A stretch of 64,000 bases of DNA from Triplophysa rosa (lineage: Eukaryota; Chordata; Actinopteri; Cypriniformes; Nemacheilidae). The notes beneath the pieces are model-generated. The model was not told the origin of the DNA, did not search any database, and saw only the letters and a list, made by a program, of their open reading frames with translations. The translations under genes were made by a program, and so were the position numbers. Positions 1 through 31,973 of this stretch are shown in pieces (position 1 is the first letter of the stretch; each line of letters opens with the position of its first letter). Where the stretch lies: NCBI RefSeq assembly GCF_024868665.1, contig NC_079896.1, positions 85,001 to 149,000 of the forward strand, in the 5' to 3' direction.

Positions 1-239
1 TAAGATATTCAAAATGGAAAATTTAAACAAACATGTATGTAGAGTCAGAACATGATGCTCTATTCAAATGTGATAATGCTTCGCTACTGTTTTTCATTAC
101 TGATCCTGTTTTTGTTTGATTGACTGCAGACTGCTGTCTAAATATTCATGTTGTTATTTTTTCATAAATGTCCTTCATATTTATATATGATTGGTTTCTC
201 TAACCCTTCTCTTTCTGTTTCTTTAACCTCAATGGATAG

Positions 240-2222
240 AGCCTGTGAGCTGCCCATTGATAAAAATGTCTCGGTAAGAACCGCCACGTTGACCTGATAG
301 GTCAGAATCAAGAGGTGCCACCCACCTGAGACCCTGCCTCTCTTTAAAGGAGTCAGACTGGCAACAAGCAACTCAATTACAGTGTGGCGGTAAAATGGGG
401 AGACAAGAAAAGATGGAGACAAGAATGAGAAAAGAAGACAGATTGAGATTCAAAGAGACAGATCTGAGACGAAGGTTTTCTGCTCTACTGGACTCCAGAG
501 AGAACATGTGAGTACTACATTCATTCTGCAATGTCTTCAAGGTTTTGTTGTGGCAGGCAAACACAATGTGACTGGGACCCCGTTTTGTGATGAGTGTGAA
601 TGTAAAAGTTCAGAAATGTGAAGGTGCTGTCATAAGAAGAACACGTGTGAACACGTGTGCGTGTGTGAGATAGTGACCCGGTCTGACGACACCTGTGAAA
701 CCGTTTACTGATTAATCTCAAGATGAAAAGCAGACCATGACAAACCTTAACCTGATTAATACCCAAGAGGAAGGAAGGAAGGAAGGAAGGAAGGAAGGAA
801 GGAAGGAACCACAGACGGACGGACAGACAGACATTCTAGGTGAAAGAAAAACTGAGAGGCAAAGGCAGACAGAGAGGAAGGGAAAAGAAAAGGTGATTTA
901 CTGTGGCTTTCTGGATCATGATGGAGGATCTGTCCTGTGAAGGAGACAAATGAATGACATCTCAAAGTTTCATAACTGCATTGCTGAAACACTTTGTCAA
1001 AAACCAAGTAGTTATTGTTAGTGTTATAATCTAGGTCGTATTGGTAGTTTACAAACTTTGGTGAAATGTACACATCCTGCAGTGATGAACTGTATTCCAT
1101 TTTTAAGACCAATGATGGTAAAAGAACCTGAATGGAATATTTGTCATAGCAGGACAACATCAGCAGCGTCTATGGAATGATTTTGCGGACTAAATTAAAA
1201 AGGTATTGCAAACTGCATTTGCAAATGCGTTTTCTATTTGTTTGTGTCCAAATTGTGACATAATTCAAATGCAAACCGTTTGCATTTGCATTTACGCGAA
1301 CGTACAATGTCTGCGACCCTGTACGACCCTGCCATATTTAAATCGCAATATAAATTCCCCATATGATATTTCACTTCCTCTGGCGTCGCGTATGGCAGGG
1401 TCGTAACTCGTAAGACAGAGGTAATTCATTTGCAAATAGACTTTGCTTTTCCTTTTGAAATTTGGCAGACATTTTACGTTCGCGTAAATGCAAATGAAAA
1501 CGGTTTGCATTTGAATTATGTCACAATTTTGACACGAACAAATAGAAAACGCATTTGCAAATGCAGTTTGCGATTCCTTTTTACTTTTGTCCGCAGAATC
1601 ACTCCCTAAGCGTCTGTACAAACCACCTCATTGTTTTGTCCTTTTGCTCTTTGATGGCTGACAGCAGAAGTGTGAAGGAAACATCATGCTTTGATGAATG
1701 AACTGCTGAGATCAGCATTCTGATTGGTCAGATAAACGTCATTCGCTCAAGGTCTCAAAGCATCACACACCTATTTACCAACACTGATTCTATCAATTAC
1801 TGCTGTTTACAAACCCCAAATCCCTAAAATCTGTCTAATATAGATTCAAGAAACTCTGTTGTAAGACGACATCATGGAAACAAGAGATTTGTGGAAAAAA
1901 GGTTTCCGCTGTTGGTCATGTGACACATTACCTCAGAATCTACTACAAATTACCCTTCTTTCTCTTGTAATATCAATATAACCTTGTGGGTCAGGTGTTT
2001 GTTCTGCGGTCTCTGATCAGATGAGTCAGCAGTCTTAACAGTTTCTCCTGTTTAACTTTCCATCTGCGTTGTGTGTTTTCCAGGACACATCATTTCCAGC
2101 GCTTGAGTTTAACACACCTGTTTTGGAGGATGGATGACGTTTCTCTTTCTGCTCAGTCTATGTGCTGTGAACAGGAGAAGGTTCTGGACACGTGTGTGGA
2201 GTACTCATCGTCTGCTCAGTAG
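240..2222 (+). CDS. 3' end of an unidentified protein-coding gene (three terminal exons)
   Basis: Three exons join in one open frame: 240-273 (acceptor ...gatag, donor gtaaga), 383-507 (acceptor ttacag, donor gtgagt) and 2084-2222 (acceptor tttccag, TAG stop at 2220-2222). The phases agree: the 125-nt middle exon ends in AT, completed by G of the last exon. The readable tail is about 98 residues: a very basic and acidic, probably helical stretch (KMETRMRKEDRLRFKETD), then LRRRFSALLDS, then a final segment with several Cys that ends SSSAQ. A poly(A) signal AATAAA follows at 2494-2499. The gene runs tail-to-tail with kdm6a. I do not recognise the family. The upstream part is outside the window. 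The splice signals, shared frame and poly(A) signal make a real gene likely, but no homology supports it. Confidence 0.5.
769..807. repeat. (GGAA)n microsatellite
   Basis: About nine to ten tandem copies of the tetramer, directly readable, within the intron of the left-edge gene. Confidence 0.95.
1183..1608. mobile_element. Foldback hAT-like element with long inverted arms (426 bp)
   Basis: The two halves are inverted copies over well over 100 bp; for example, the arm with GCATTTGCAAATGCG recurs in reverse complement near the other end. The ends read roughly TGATTTTGCGGAC against GTCCGCAGAATCA. Flanks agcgtcta (1175-1182) and agcgtctg (1609-1616) match at 7 of 8 positions, as expected for an 8-bp hAT target duplication. 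No transposase is encoded, so it is non-autonomous. Confidence 0.7.
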
Positions 2223-2515
2223 TCAGTGTAGATTCTGTCCGTTTGTCAGCAGCTACATCTGGCTACTGGGTCTCTGATGACCCCCTGTAACCTCCTGTGA
2301 CCCCAATACCTTCACATGAAGCCGTCCTGATGTGGTTCTGAACCCGGCATATAGTGTAGACATCTGTGTCAGAACAAGTACAGCTACATTTTATGCTGGG
2401 TTTCAGAACAACTTTATGACTTTCAACATGAAACCAAAATGCTGTTTTATAACCGTTATTGCTGCCCTGAATCACACAAGTGAAATGGCTTGAAATAAAA
2501 GCGTCCATTACAACA
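2223..2515 (+). other. Probable 3' UTR and poly(A) signal of the unidentified gene
   Basis: About 290 bp from the TAG stop to just past AATAAA at 2494-2499. It carries no repeat that I recognise. It ends about 90 bp before a hAT element begins. Confidence 0.4.
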
Positions 2516-2608
2516 GTTTAACAGTCGCTGTGTTGTTCTGATGTGTTGCTGAAAGATTGCACATGTAGACATACTGTACATCAGTAATACTGGTCACAGT
2601 GTCATGAT

Positions 2609-3498
2609 TAGGGATGGGTACCGAGAACCGGTACTTTTTTGGACCGGTACATAACTGGGTCAATACCAGAGTATCGATAAGCTTCATGACAAACGATACT
2701 GTTATGGATACTTGCGTTGTTTTATCTCTGTGTATTCGGGTGTTAAATGGCGAATTAGAGGCTGCTGCCTGTCATTTTCCATCCCTGAATGATGTCCGAA
2801 TGGTCGCAGTTTGCTCGACGTATGTGTGATATCTAGGGCCATATGATTTCCGCGATGTATTTGTAATCTGCTTGTTTTGCGTGTTTATGAGTGAAAGAGT
2901 GGCATGGTTGCGCTTGTGGAGCTTTTAAGCGTCCGCGTTTCACAACGAGGAAGCTTCCGTCAAACGCCCCTTTGCGGCAACCCGTCAAAATAAAAGTCCT
3001 TAATTTGAGAACAAGTTATTACATTGTTTTTAATAATTCGGCGTACATTTACTTACTTTAGTAAATTGAAGTAAATGTGCTAGTAAAATTATAAAAAATA
3101 GTACATATAATTAAAAAAAATTACTTGCTTAGAAAATAGTACTTAAATTTATGTAGACCTAAAACCAGAAAGTAAAAAGAAATATGGTCTACCAGCCAAA
3201 TAACCATGGTGATGTAAAGTAAATATGTTGAATTACATTATGATGTGCTCCTATGCACATGCTAAGTGCCGTAAGTGCACGTTTTGTTATGTGGCATTTT
3301 CTGTTTGCTCAGAAGCATTTGTAAACTGCAGTTCTAAAGCTCAGCTGTAATAAAGAAACTTAACATGTTCTTTTCATCATTCAATCTTTTCACATCATGT
3401 GTTTTTGCATCAAATTATAGAGCGTATATCGATAACAGTATTGATAAGTGCCGGTATCGATATCGGTATCGATAAAATCTTAACGATACCCATCCCTA
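2609..3498. mobile_element. Non-autonomous hAT element (890 bp), perfect 8-bp TSD
   Basis: The ends are TAGGGATGGGTA and its reverse complement TACCCATCCCTA. The flanks are identical 8-mers gtcatgat (2601-2608 and 3499-3506). The interior is AT-rich with no transposase reading frame. It lies in the tail-to-tail gap between the left-edge gene and kdm6a. Confidence 0.85.
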
Positions 3499-3506
3499 GT
3501 CATGAT

Positions 3507-4604
3507 TCATTAAAGTCCCCGTGAACCGGAAGTTGCGATCGTCTTTACTTCCGTATTCTGAGACATTTCCGAGTGAAAAGGAATTTCAAAGGAGAAACGT
3601 AGTGGGCGTGGCTTGCGCTTTTCACTGCGAATTGATTGGATGTGTAAAAACAGCTGTTGCATTGATTTTGAAATGAAGCTGACAGTAGAAGGGGAGGAGT
3701 TAACGGATACTCCGGCCCACAGCCATTGAGAAAGTTCTGCCAACGGAAGTCCAAAACGCAAAAATCCAGGAAGTTATGTTTTCTCTTTAAATGCTTTATT
3801 TCTTTCATGTTGCATTCATTAAATGCCTTTCGTCTTTAAATGGGTTAGAAGTTTACCTCAGTTGGTCTGTTTAGTCGCAGCTCCATATGCGTAACTAGTA
3901 ACTTCCGGGAACTATTGAGAGCCTCCTTTGCTGTGAAAAAACTGTTCCATTGGAGTCGGCAGAATCTCTCTCTCAATGGCTCTGCTCCGGCCAAGCAGTC
4001 TAATTTACGTCATTTGAGACGGATAGTAATTTCAGGGCGGAAAAGCGTCTGTGCCAAATGCATACGTGCAAGTGTAAACGTATGCAAAACCTTCACGAAG
4101 AGTGACAAAGAGACACAAGCTTCATATTCAATACAAGTGAAATGCACACAAAACTGTTGACAACTTGTTTAATAACTCATAAAACATTCTTGAAACAATT
4201 TGATAGTTTCTGTACAATGCTTACTAAGCCGTTTAATTCTATATAGAAAATGCAGGAGTAGTTTAAATGACTAAACTCCTTCCAATTTAATGGCAGGTAC
4301 TCTGGGAAAAAATAACAGCATTCCATCCACAAAGATCTTCAAGCAATAAATATGTATTTTATAAATAGTGTAAATGTACATTGGGATTAGAAACAAAAAT
4401 GACGGGGGAAAACAATCACAACTTCAACTTGATTCCTTATTCTATGTGCAACTCATTTTTCTTTGTGACTTGGCTGTAAATTTAGTTTTTTTTTACCTAA
4501 GAAACAAAAGTATCAAACATGGTTTCAAAACAAAGACAGGTAAAACGTAAAAGCAGTACAAAATTATATCACCTAATTCTTCACATTACAAATATTTTTT
4601 GAGT
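3507..4604. other. Intergenic stretch between the left-edge gene and the kdm6a 3' end
   Basis: About 1.1 kb downstream of both convergent genes. I see no exon with splice signals and no clear transposon boundary. Short open frames here have no supporting signals. Confidence 0.4.
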
Positions 4605-25565
<20,961 letters not shown>

Positions 25566-26679
25566 GGAATCGCACCGTCAAATCGAGAGACGTCGAGCTC
25601 GGTGCGTCCAAAAGCCACGACAAATATAAACTTTTCCCAGTAAAAACGCGCTTCGGGTTGAAAACCCCCGTTAGATGTGCGTTAGCCCTCCAGCGAGTCG
25701 TCTTCTCACATTTTGAGGAATAAAACGTGCGACGTAGTAAGCAAATGTTTCGTGCGTGAGTTGCGATCCGTGCACATTTACAAAAATCTCAGTTTATTAA
25801 AACAATGTCAAACTTGTGTCCGACACCAGATTAAAGTTGTTGTAATTGTGTCACACAGGCGAACCCACGCCGTCGCCGTCGACACGCCCTCTTTGGGCTA
25901 AGCAGCCAATGGCTACCGAGAAGTGAGTCACGTCACTGTCCTTGTCCTAAATGTTGTGGTCCAATCCTTTAGGTAATTTTATTTCCTAAAAATGTTCGTT
26001 TGAATCTGCCACGGTGCCACCAAAAGCTTCTCGTCTTTATTAAACTGCACACGCAAAGAAATAGCTGTGAAGGGTTTTCCTAAAACACCGGATCTCAAGT
26101 TACTCATTTACGTTGTTATGAAATGCAAATAGAAGAGGTGTGGTTTTTTAAAAAATGGTAATTTTTTTGTGACAGTTGGTTTAGTTCTGGTTGTCCAATC
26201 CTTTGGGTACTTCTTTAGGTACTGTCGTCCCAAACTTTCCGAAAATTTCCAATCGTATATCAAATAAAGTCATCGTACAAGTTTTGGATAAACACACGTC
26301 ACGAGCTTGTCAAACTGTATAATAAATATATGTTGCATTACATTTACATGTATTCATTAAGCAGACGCTTTTATCCAAAGAGTTTTGTCTAGAGAGCCAA
26401 CAGTAAATGTCGTCTAAACTATAGAGTGAATGCAGGTAACCCTAACTGTTAGATTCCAATCCACCTGAATTCAGCATATAGTGTTTTTGAGATGACATTA
26501 CTCATTAAAGGTTTAGACTGCAAACATGAGAAATAAATCGAAATATAGACTACAAACTCGTCAGCAGGTGGAAATGCGTTATGAATATGAATTTAATGTT
26601 TTAAACATTGACGTGGCTGTATAGGCGGCGCGTGTTCTTTCAGCTGTCAACGTCACATGACGTCACACATGTAACCAAA
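25566..26679. promoter_or_regulatory. Divergent kdm6a / fundc1 promoter region
   Basis: 1.1 kb separates the kdm6a start (minus) from the fundc1 start (plus). It contains CpG-bearing sequence near kdm6a, CCAAT-type motifs (for example 25906-25910) and a short SINE/L2-like tail (about 26340-26400). A perfect CRE (TGACGTCA, 26658-26665) lies close to the fundc1 ATG. Human KDM6A and FUNDC1 are also head-to-head, though much further apart. Confidence 0.65.
26658..26665. promoter_or_regulatory. Perfect CRE palindrome TGACGTCA
   Basis: A full 8-bp CREB/ATF consensus centred about 18 bp before the fundc1 ATG. The position suggests a TATA-less promoter with a very short 5' UTR, or a downstream element. 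Binding is inferred only from the motif. Confidence 0.6.
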
Positions 26680-29600
26680 ATGGCGGAAAAACAACAACAC
26701 GGAAAAGGTAATCGAGCTTCTGTCACATGCAGTAACACAAGAGACTGAGCTATAACGCCTCTGCGCGCATTCATTAGTGCTGAAAATTCCGAGCTGAGAA
26801 CAGTTTGTAATTGTGTCGTGTCGAACCAGGCTCACGTGGAAGCATAACTGTAACCGTTTCAGACTGTGCGTGGAACGGTTCGGCGCGATGGTGGAAAAGC
26901 GCTCTTGTCACGGTCTCGTTAAAACATTACACCGGGTTTAAAGTGCACGGATTTTCTCAGGTTACGGTAATGACAAGGATATTTTGATATGACAACGAGG
27001 CTGAATCCAGCAGCTTCTTATTGACGCAAGTAGATGGCTGAGAATGGAGGCTGCTAAATTGTATCGCCATTATATTATGTATTAAAGACCCACCCAACAT
27101 TGGCAAATAATTGGCAAATATTATATTAATGGGGATTTGGGGATGAAATATAACTCAGATATCAGTTGTTCTACTCGTGCAGTTTTAAAAACAAAGACGC
27201 AACAAGTGAAATACTGTAACAATTTTGTGAAACAGCATTATATACTGTAGTTGTTTACTGTGGTAAATCCCAGCAGATGCATACGTCAATGAATCAATAT
27301 ATCACATATATATATTACTGCAGTGTTTCGGTTTCACATTTGCTTTATTGTGTGACTTGTTGACATGTTTCACCACACAGCTCAGGGTGAAGAAGACGAC
27401 ACATACGAGATCTTAGATCTGACGACGTATGCACGCAGTCAACAGTGGTGGAGCACAGTGTTTGGAAACAATTCTGGCCCCATTGCTGAGAAGTATTCTG
27501 TTGCCACTCAGATTATGATGGGTGGCGTCACGGGTTGGTATGTATTTGTTTACAGTACATCTAATAATCCTGCATATGAACTGAAAACTGCCACAGATAC
27601 ATCCCAACATATTTTGTTCATGCCACGAAGCTGTCAGCAGTGCAGCTTTTAGAGAATGTGAAGCTGACGTCACTGCCTATTAGGGGTGAAACGGTTCAAA
27701 TTACTCACGGTTTGGTTTATGGTCACGGTTTCGGTTCGGTTTGTGCTATGTTCAGGGAAAAGGGACTACTGACAAATAAAAATAAGAACAAATAATCAAG
27801 CTACAAGTAACAGCACCAATAAACCAACAGAGCAAAGCAGAAAATAAAATAAGATACTGTATATATACCTTTTAAGGTAGAAATGGATTAAAGTAATAAA
27901 AGAAAACATAACATTGCATATGTAGAAATGAAATAAAGATGAATCATAAACTGTTGAGTCACAAGCAGTGAGTGATTTCCTCGACTTTGAACAGACCGCA
28001 GGAATATGCTGCTGTCGCTTTAAGAGGAATGAAACCCATCCTGTACACCGATACTGTTTTTCGTCTGTTTCGTCCGTTCACTTAAGACATAACCTACTAT
28101 ATTTGTTAAGATACTGGACAAGAGGGGCATGTTGACCTACTTCGTGTGTGAATCTGTCCGTTTAAGCGCTTCAAAGACAACTCAATATTTGCGCCATGTC
28201 TGAGACTTTCCTTATGCGCACTTCAGATCTTCTCAAGTTTTCTTATGCATCATCTTGCACTTAAATGTTTAAATGGTCGAGGCTTGAACGAGTGTCGTTT
28301 AAACATGTGCTGCTCAGGTCTCACCTGCACTCGCGCGCTCACAACACCCGGGTGATGAAAGCAGAAATGACTGTACAGCATACGTCAATCCTATTGAAAT
28401 TTGTCTACGTTATTTGATTTGTTGTAGGTATTAAATGTGTATCCATCGACAAACATACATTAGCTGAACTTTGTCTGTTTTACGCATTATAATTTTTAAC
28501 GAACCACATTATAAATGCGTCGTCATATTTAAGATGAGCCGCGGTCCAACGCGCCGAACCGTTGGTGGAGAACCGTGCGGTTCAATTTTTTTACCGAGAA
28601 CCGTTACACCACTACTCCCTATGTTGCAGTGGCGCCGCCATCTTGGGAGGATCATACTCCACTGCTATTATTGTTTGATATGTACCGTTACTTGTTTTGT
28701 TTGATATGTGGAGAAATCAAATGTGAAGAACCAGGGGCTTTTCCTGAACGACTCTGCGTAAGACCGACCAACCATAGTTACATTTCCTAATCAAACAAGA
28801 AAAACAAAACACTGCATTGAATGCACTAGAAGCCATCCTCCCAAGATGGCGCAACATTCAACACGTAGCTTCACACATTCTCTATACAGCAGCACTATGT
28901 ATTTTATAAGCTTTGTAAAAGATCTCAAATGACTGAGTTTACTCCAACAGATGATGCTGTGCTCATTCCTCTTGTTTGGCTGGTTGTGTATGAATATATA
29001 TCTATTTCTTGTTCTCTCTACTCACGGGTAGGTGTGCAGGATATCTGTTTCAGCGGCTGGGGAAAGTCACAGCTACAGCTGTAGGAGGAGGATTTCTGTT
29101 GCTGCAGGCAAGAACTACATCACAATATCTTGTATTTATAAGGCTTGTATTTATGACGAAACGTTCTAATCGGTTGAAGATGTTTTTGTCCTGCAGATAG
29201 CCAATCACAGCGGCTACGTCCAAGTTAACTGGAAGAAAGTTGAGAAGGACGTTAATAAAGCAAAGAGGCATCTGAAGAAAAAAGCCAATAAAGCAGCTCC
29301 TGAGATAAACACATTTATTGAGGAGGTAAAGACAACTCTCCTATTATTAATCATTATTACCACCTTTCTGAGTAAAGCACATGTGAAATGAGTAATCATC
29401 AACAATCAGTTAGCATCACATTTGTGCATCTGACTTCTTTCATATTATAAGCACTTTTGCCCTTTCAGTCTAGTATTTTGATCAGATTGAACGTAAAGAA
29501 AATGTACATTTTATTTTGTTAATCTAGTTCAACACCAAATGGTAAAGTATAGTAAAATGATAACAGTTAACTTCACTCTTTGTCTCTGTAGCAGTCTTTT

Positions 29601-29706
29601 GATTAAAAACTCCACATCTATTTTTCAGGCTACTGAATTTGTGAAGAAAAACCTTGTTATTTCCAGTGGATTTGTTGGTGGATTCTTCCTGGGTCTTGCT
29701 TCTTGA
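26680..29706 (+). CDS. fundc1: FUN14 domain-containing protein 1, mitophagy receptor, complete
   Basis: FUNDC1 is an outer-mitochondrial-membrane receptor that recruits LC3 during hypoxic mitophagy. Exons: 26680-26707, 27381-27537, 29032-29107, 29197-29325 and 29629-29706; 468 nt, 155 aa, exactly the human length. The LIR motif YEIL is at residues 18-21. The FUN14 domain follows, with [20 protein letters not shown] and [11 protein letters not shown] membrane segments and the C-terminal [15 protein letters not shown] helix. Intron 3 has a GC donor (CTGCAG|GCAAGA). Positions of two regulatory serines differ from human: Ser13 is Glu and Ser17 is Thr. Intron 2 holds a hAT copy and a small foldback element. 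Confidence 0.95.
27681..28614. mobile_element. hAT element copy 2 (934 bp), in fundc1 intron 2
   Basis: Inverted and nearly identical to the element at 16092-17018. It begins TAGGGGTGAAACGG; the other end is slightly decayed (CGTTACACCACTA). Flanks ctgcctat (27673-27680) and ctccctat (28615-28622) match at 7 of 8 positions. It has no transposase. Confidence 0.85.
28623..28857. mobile_element. Small foldback element (about 235 bp)
   Basis: The left end has GCCATCTTGGGAGGAT; the right end has ATCCTCCCAAGATGGC followed by GCAAC, the complement of the left GTTGC. It abuts the hAT copy directly. The superfamily is unknown and no target duplication is clear. Confidence 0.5.
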
Positions 29707-30135
29707 GTTTGTGGTGATGTCCTGTGGTTCCTGGAGTTACTCTACACGCTCATGCCAGTTCACAGAAGACTGCTTCACTCGCTTGAGTGTTTTCAGTGGG
29801 TTTGATGCAGAACGTGAATGTGAAAGAGAGATTTTGCCTGGACGGGTCTAATTGTACACATGTCTTACATTCAACACTGAAGCTTCAGAGTCAGTCTACA
29901 ACACTGGGATGTATTTGAATAAACATCTATTATCTGTCAAAACACAAACAGCCGTAAAGCTGTTTGTCAAGTTTTGTTTGTTCTTGAAGTTACTGTGGTA
30001 CTCTTATGGCTTTAATTCCACTTTATATTTGTTGTAGAATGTTAGAGGTGTTTATTGTTTCAAGTCTCAGTGTATACAGTTACAAGGCTTTGAAATGACA
30101 GTATCTGTTTGTTTACTTGGTAAATAAAAATCACT
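29707..30135 (+). other. fundc1: fundc1 3' UTR with poly(A) signal
   Basis: 430 bp following the TGA stop, ending at AATAAA (30123-30128). No repeat is seen. Confidence 0.7.
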
Positions 30136-31950
30136 CATGATCAATGATTTGACGTGTGTCTATTCAAAGTATAAAGATTGGGAATAAAAAGTTATTTTGA
30201 AAAATCTGTTACATCGTTATGTTGGCTTGGGTCTGCACCCCACACGTTTATTGGCACGCACTCCTCTCGTACATGAGGGATTTACTCTTTAGCTTCACAA
30301 AATAAAAAAAAATCAAATTATACCAACAGGATAAATAGAGCATTTGTCATCTAGCGGGGCTCTCGTTACACAGTGAGAGGTACAGGGGGGCGTGACCAGC
30401 TCTTAAAGGGCACACTGCACAATAATGTCTTGTATGCAAATACACAGTTTTGGTCGTTAAAACCCTCCGGTTTTAAAAGAAATGGGGATCTACTTTCTTA
30501 CACCACTAATTACAGCCCAGCATAACAGTTAAACAAACCTCCGTTACTAATTCCAACCCGTCATTAGGGCAGTGGTGAAGTTATTTGTGAGATATAACAA
30601 GACGGAACTTGCGTGTGAATGAAAAAGAGAGACTGTAGAAGGCAACTCATCGAGAGTGCGTTAATCCCATTGCACTGTGGTACGTTTCCCGTTGTTTTTA
30701 AAGGTCCAGTGTGCAATTTTTTGGAGGATCTATTGACAGAAATGCAATATAATATACATATATCTGTGTTCAGAGGTGCATAATTCGCAATCTCACCGCT
30801 AGATGCCGCTAAAAACCACACAATGGTCGTAAAAATGCGCGTCTCGAGACCCTCGCTGTAACTTTTTACAGCATTTCTGAGCGCTGTCAGTTGCTCTAGA
30901 GACGTTGACAAGCGTGCGTGTTTTACAGTCAGCTCATAAATCTGACTAGTTTAATGGCGGAGTGATACAAACGGTAAAGTGGTTCCCGTGGTGATACTGT
31001 TGTGCAATATCGCATGGCTCAGATAGATTCGGGAATCAGAAAGAACTGTCCTATAATATAACTTTCACCACGCTGCACACGAAAATGCACATTGAAGTGA
31101 AACATTGCTTAATATCGACCAAATACGGAGGAGGGCGGAGAAGTCAGTCAGAAAGGCCGTCGACCTCACGTACAAAAAGAGACTGGCGTTTGCATAAAGA
31201 GGACATCCATCATCACTCGAATCAGTTTGATGAAATTTGACCATCTGTAGTAGGCTAATAGTTAATGGTTTATGTACAACAAGTAATGAGTAAAAACCTA
31301 ATACGTGCGCAGTTGCGCGCAATGTTTGTATACTTTACCTACCCACCTCCGAGGAAAGTGGGGGTCTCGAGTCCCTGGCACTGTTATTTTGGGGGTCGCA
31401 GGATGAAAATTTTGGGAACCCCTGGTCTAAACAATGAGAGACAGATGTAGTTCATGTATTACACAACTAATGTAACACTAAAGAGCACCACACGTGATGG
31501 GCAAGACATTTAAAAATCAACACCGAAACCTTAAGGGGCACTTTCCCATGCAGGTATTATCTTAAAACCAGGACTAGGCTTAGGTTAAATTAGGATATTT
31601 AAAACCATTTTAAAATGGCCTTTACAAATAAAAAACATGGCGTACATCTCGCGACAAAACGACCACACGGATATATTATACACTCCATCTCTACCCAGGC
31701 TCCAGCATACCTGACTGTAATAATCAAGTTACCCTGAACACGTTGATTAGTTGCTTCTGCTGTGTTTGATTAGGGTTGGAGCTGAAATCTTCAGAATGGT
31801 AGTAACCCTGCTCCTGGGGTGGAGACCCCTGGTCCAAAACATCTACCTTAGTCTTCAGTCTTCCCATTTAAAGTGTCCTACATCTCCACGATGTTAAACT
31901 TTCATGCTCAAAGCATGGTTTTGTAGAATTGTAAGCACAAACCACAGTAT
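30136..31950. other. Intergenic region fundc1 / ddx3x, repeat-rich
   Basis: This gap between converging genes holds one end of a TTAA-flanked MITE (from 30698, TTAAAGGTCCAGTG) and other dispersed repeat scraps, for example GCTCCTGGGGTGGAGACCCC near 31810. No gene is seen. Confidence 0.5.
30698..31060. mobile_element. TTAA-type MITE, partial
   Basis: It starts TTAAAGGTCCAGTG and contains TGCAATATAATATA and TTCAGAGGTG, shared with the TTAA-flanked element at 63655-63987 on the other strand. The second end is not clear here, so the right boundary is approximate. Confidence 0.45.
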
Positions 31951-31973
31951 AGAAAAGTAAGATATAGCAGGTT

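Larger units (their letters stand above)
508..2083 (+). other. Intron of the unidentified gene, with a (GGAA)n run and a foldback hAT
   Basis: 1.58 kb between the last two exons of the left-edge gene. It holds a GGAA tetranucleotide run (about 769-807) and the palindromic element at 1183-1608. I see no other coding signal. Confidence 0.4.

Noticed and set aside
1206..1621. Two similar open frames on opposite strands (AFANAFSIC shared)
   Set aside because: Both come from the inverted arms of the foldback element.
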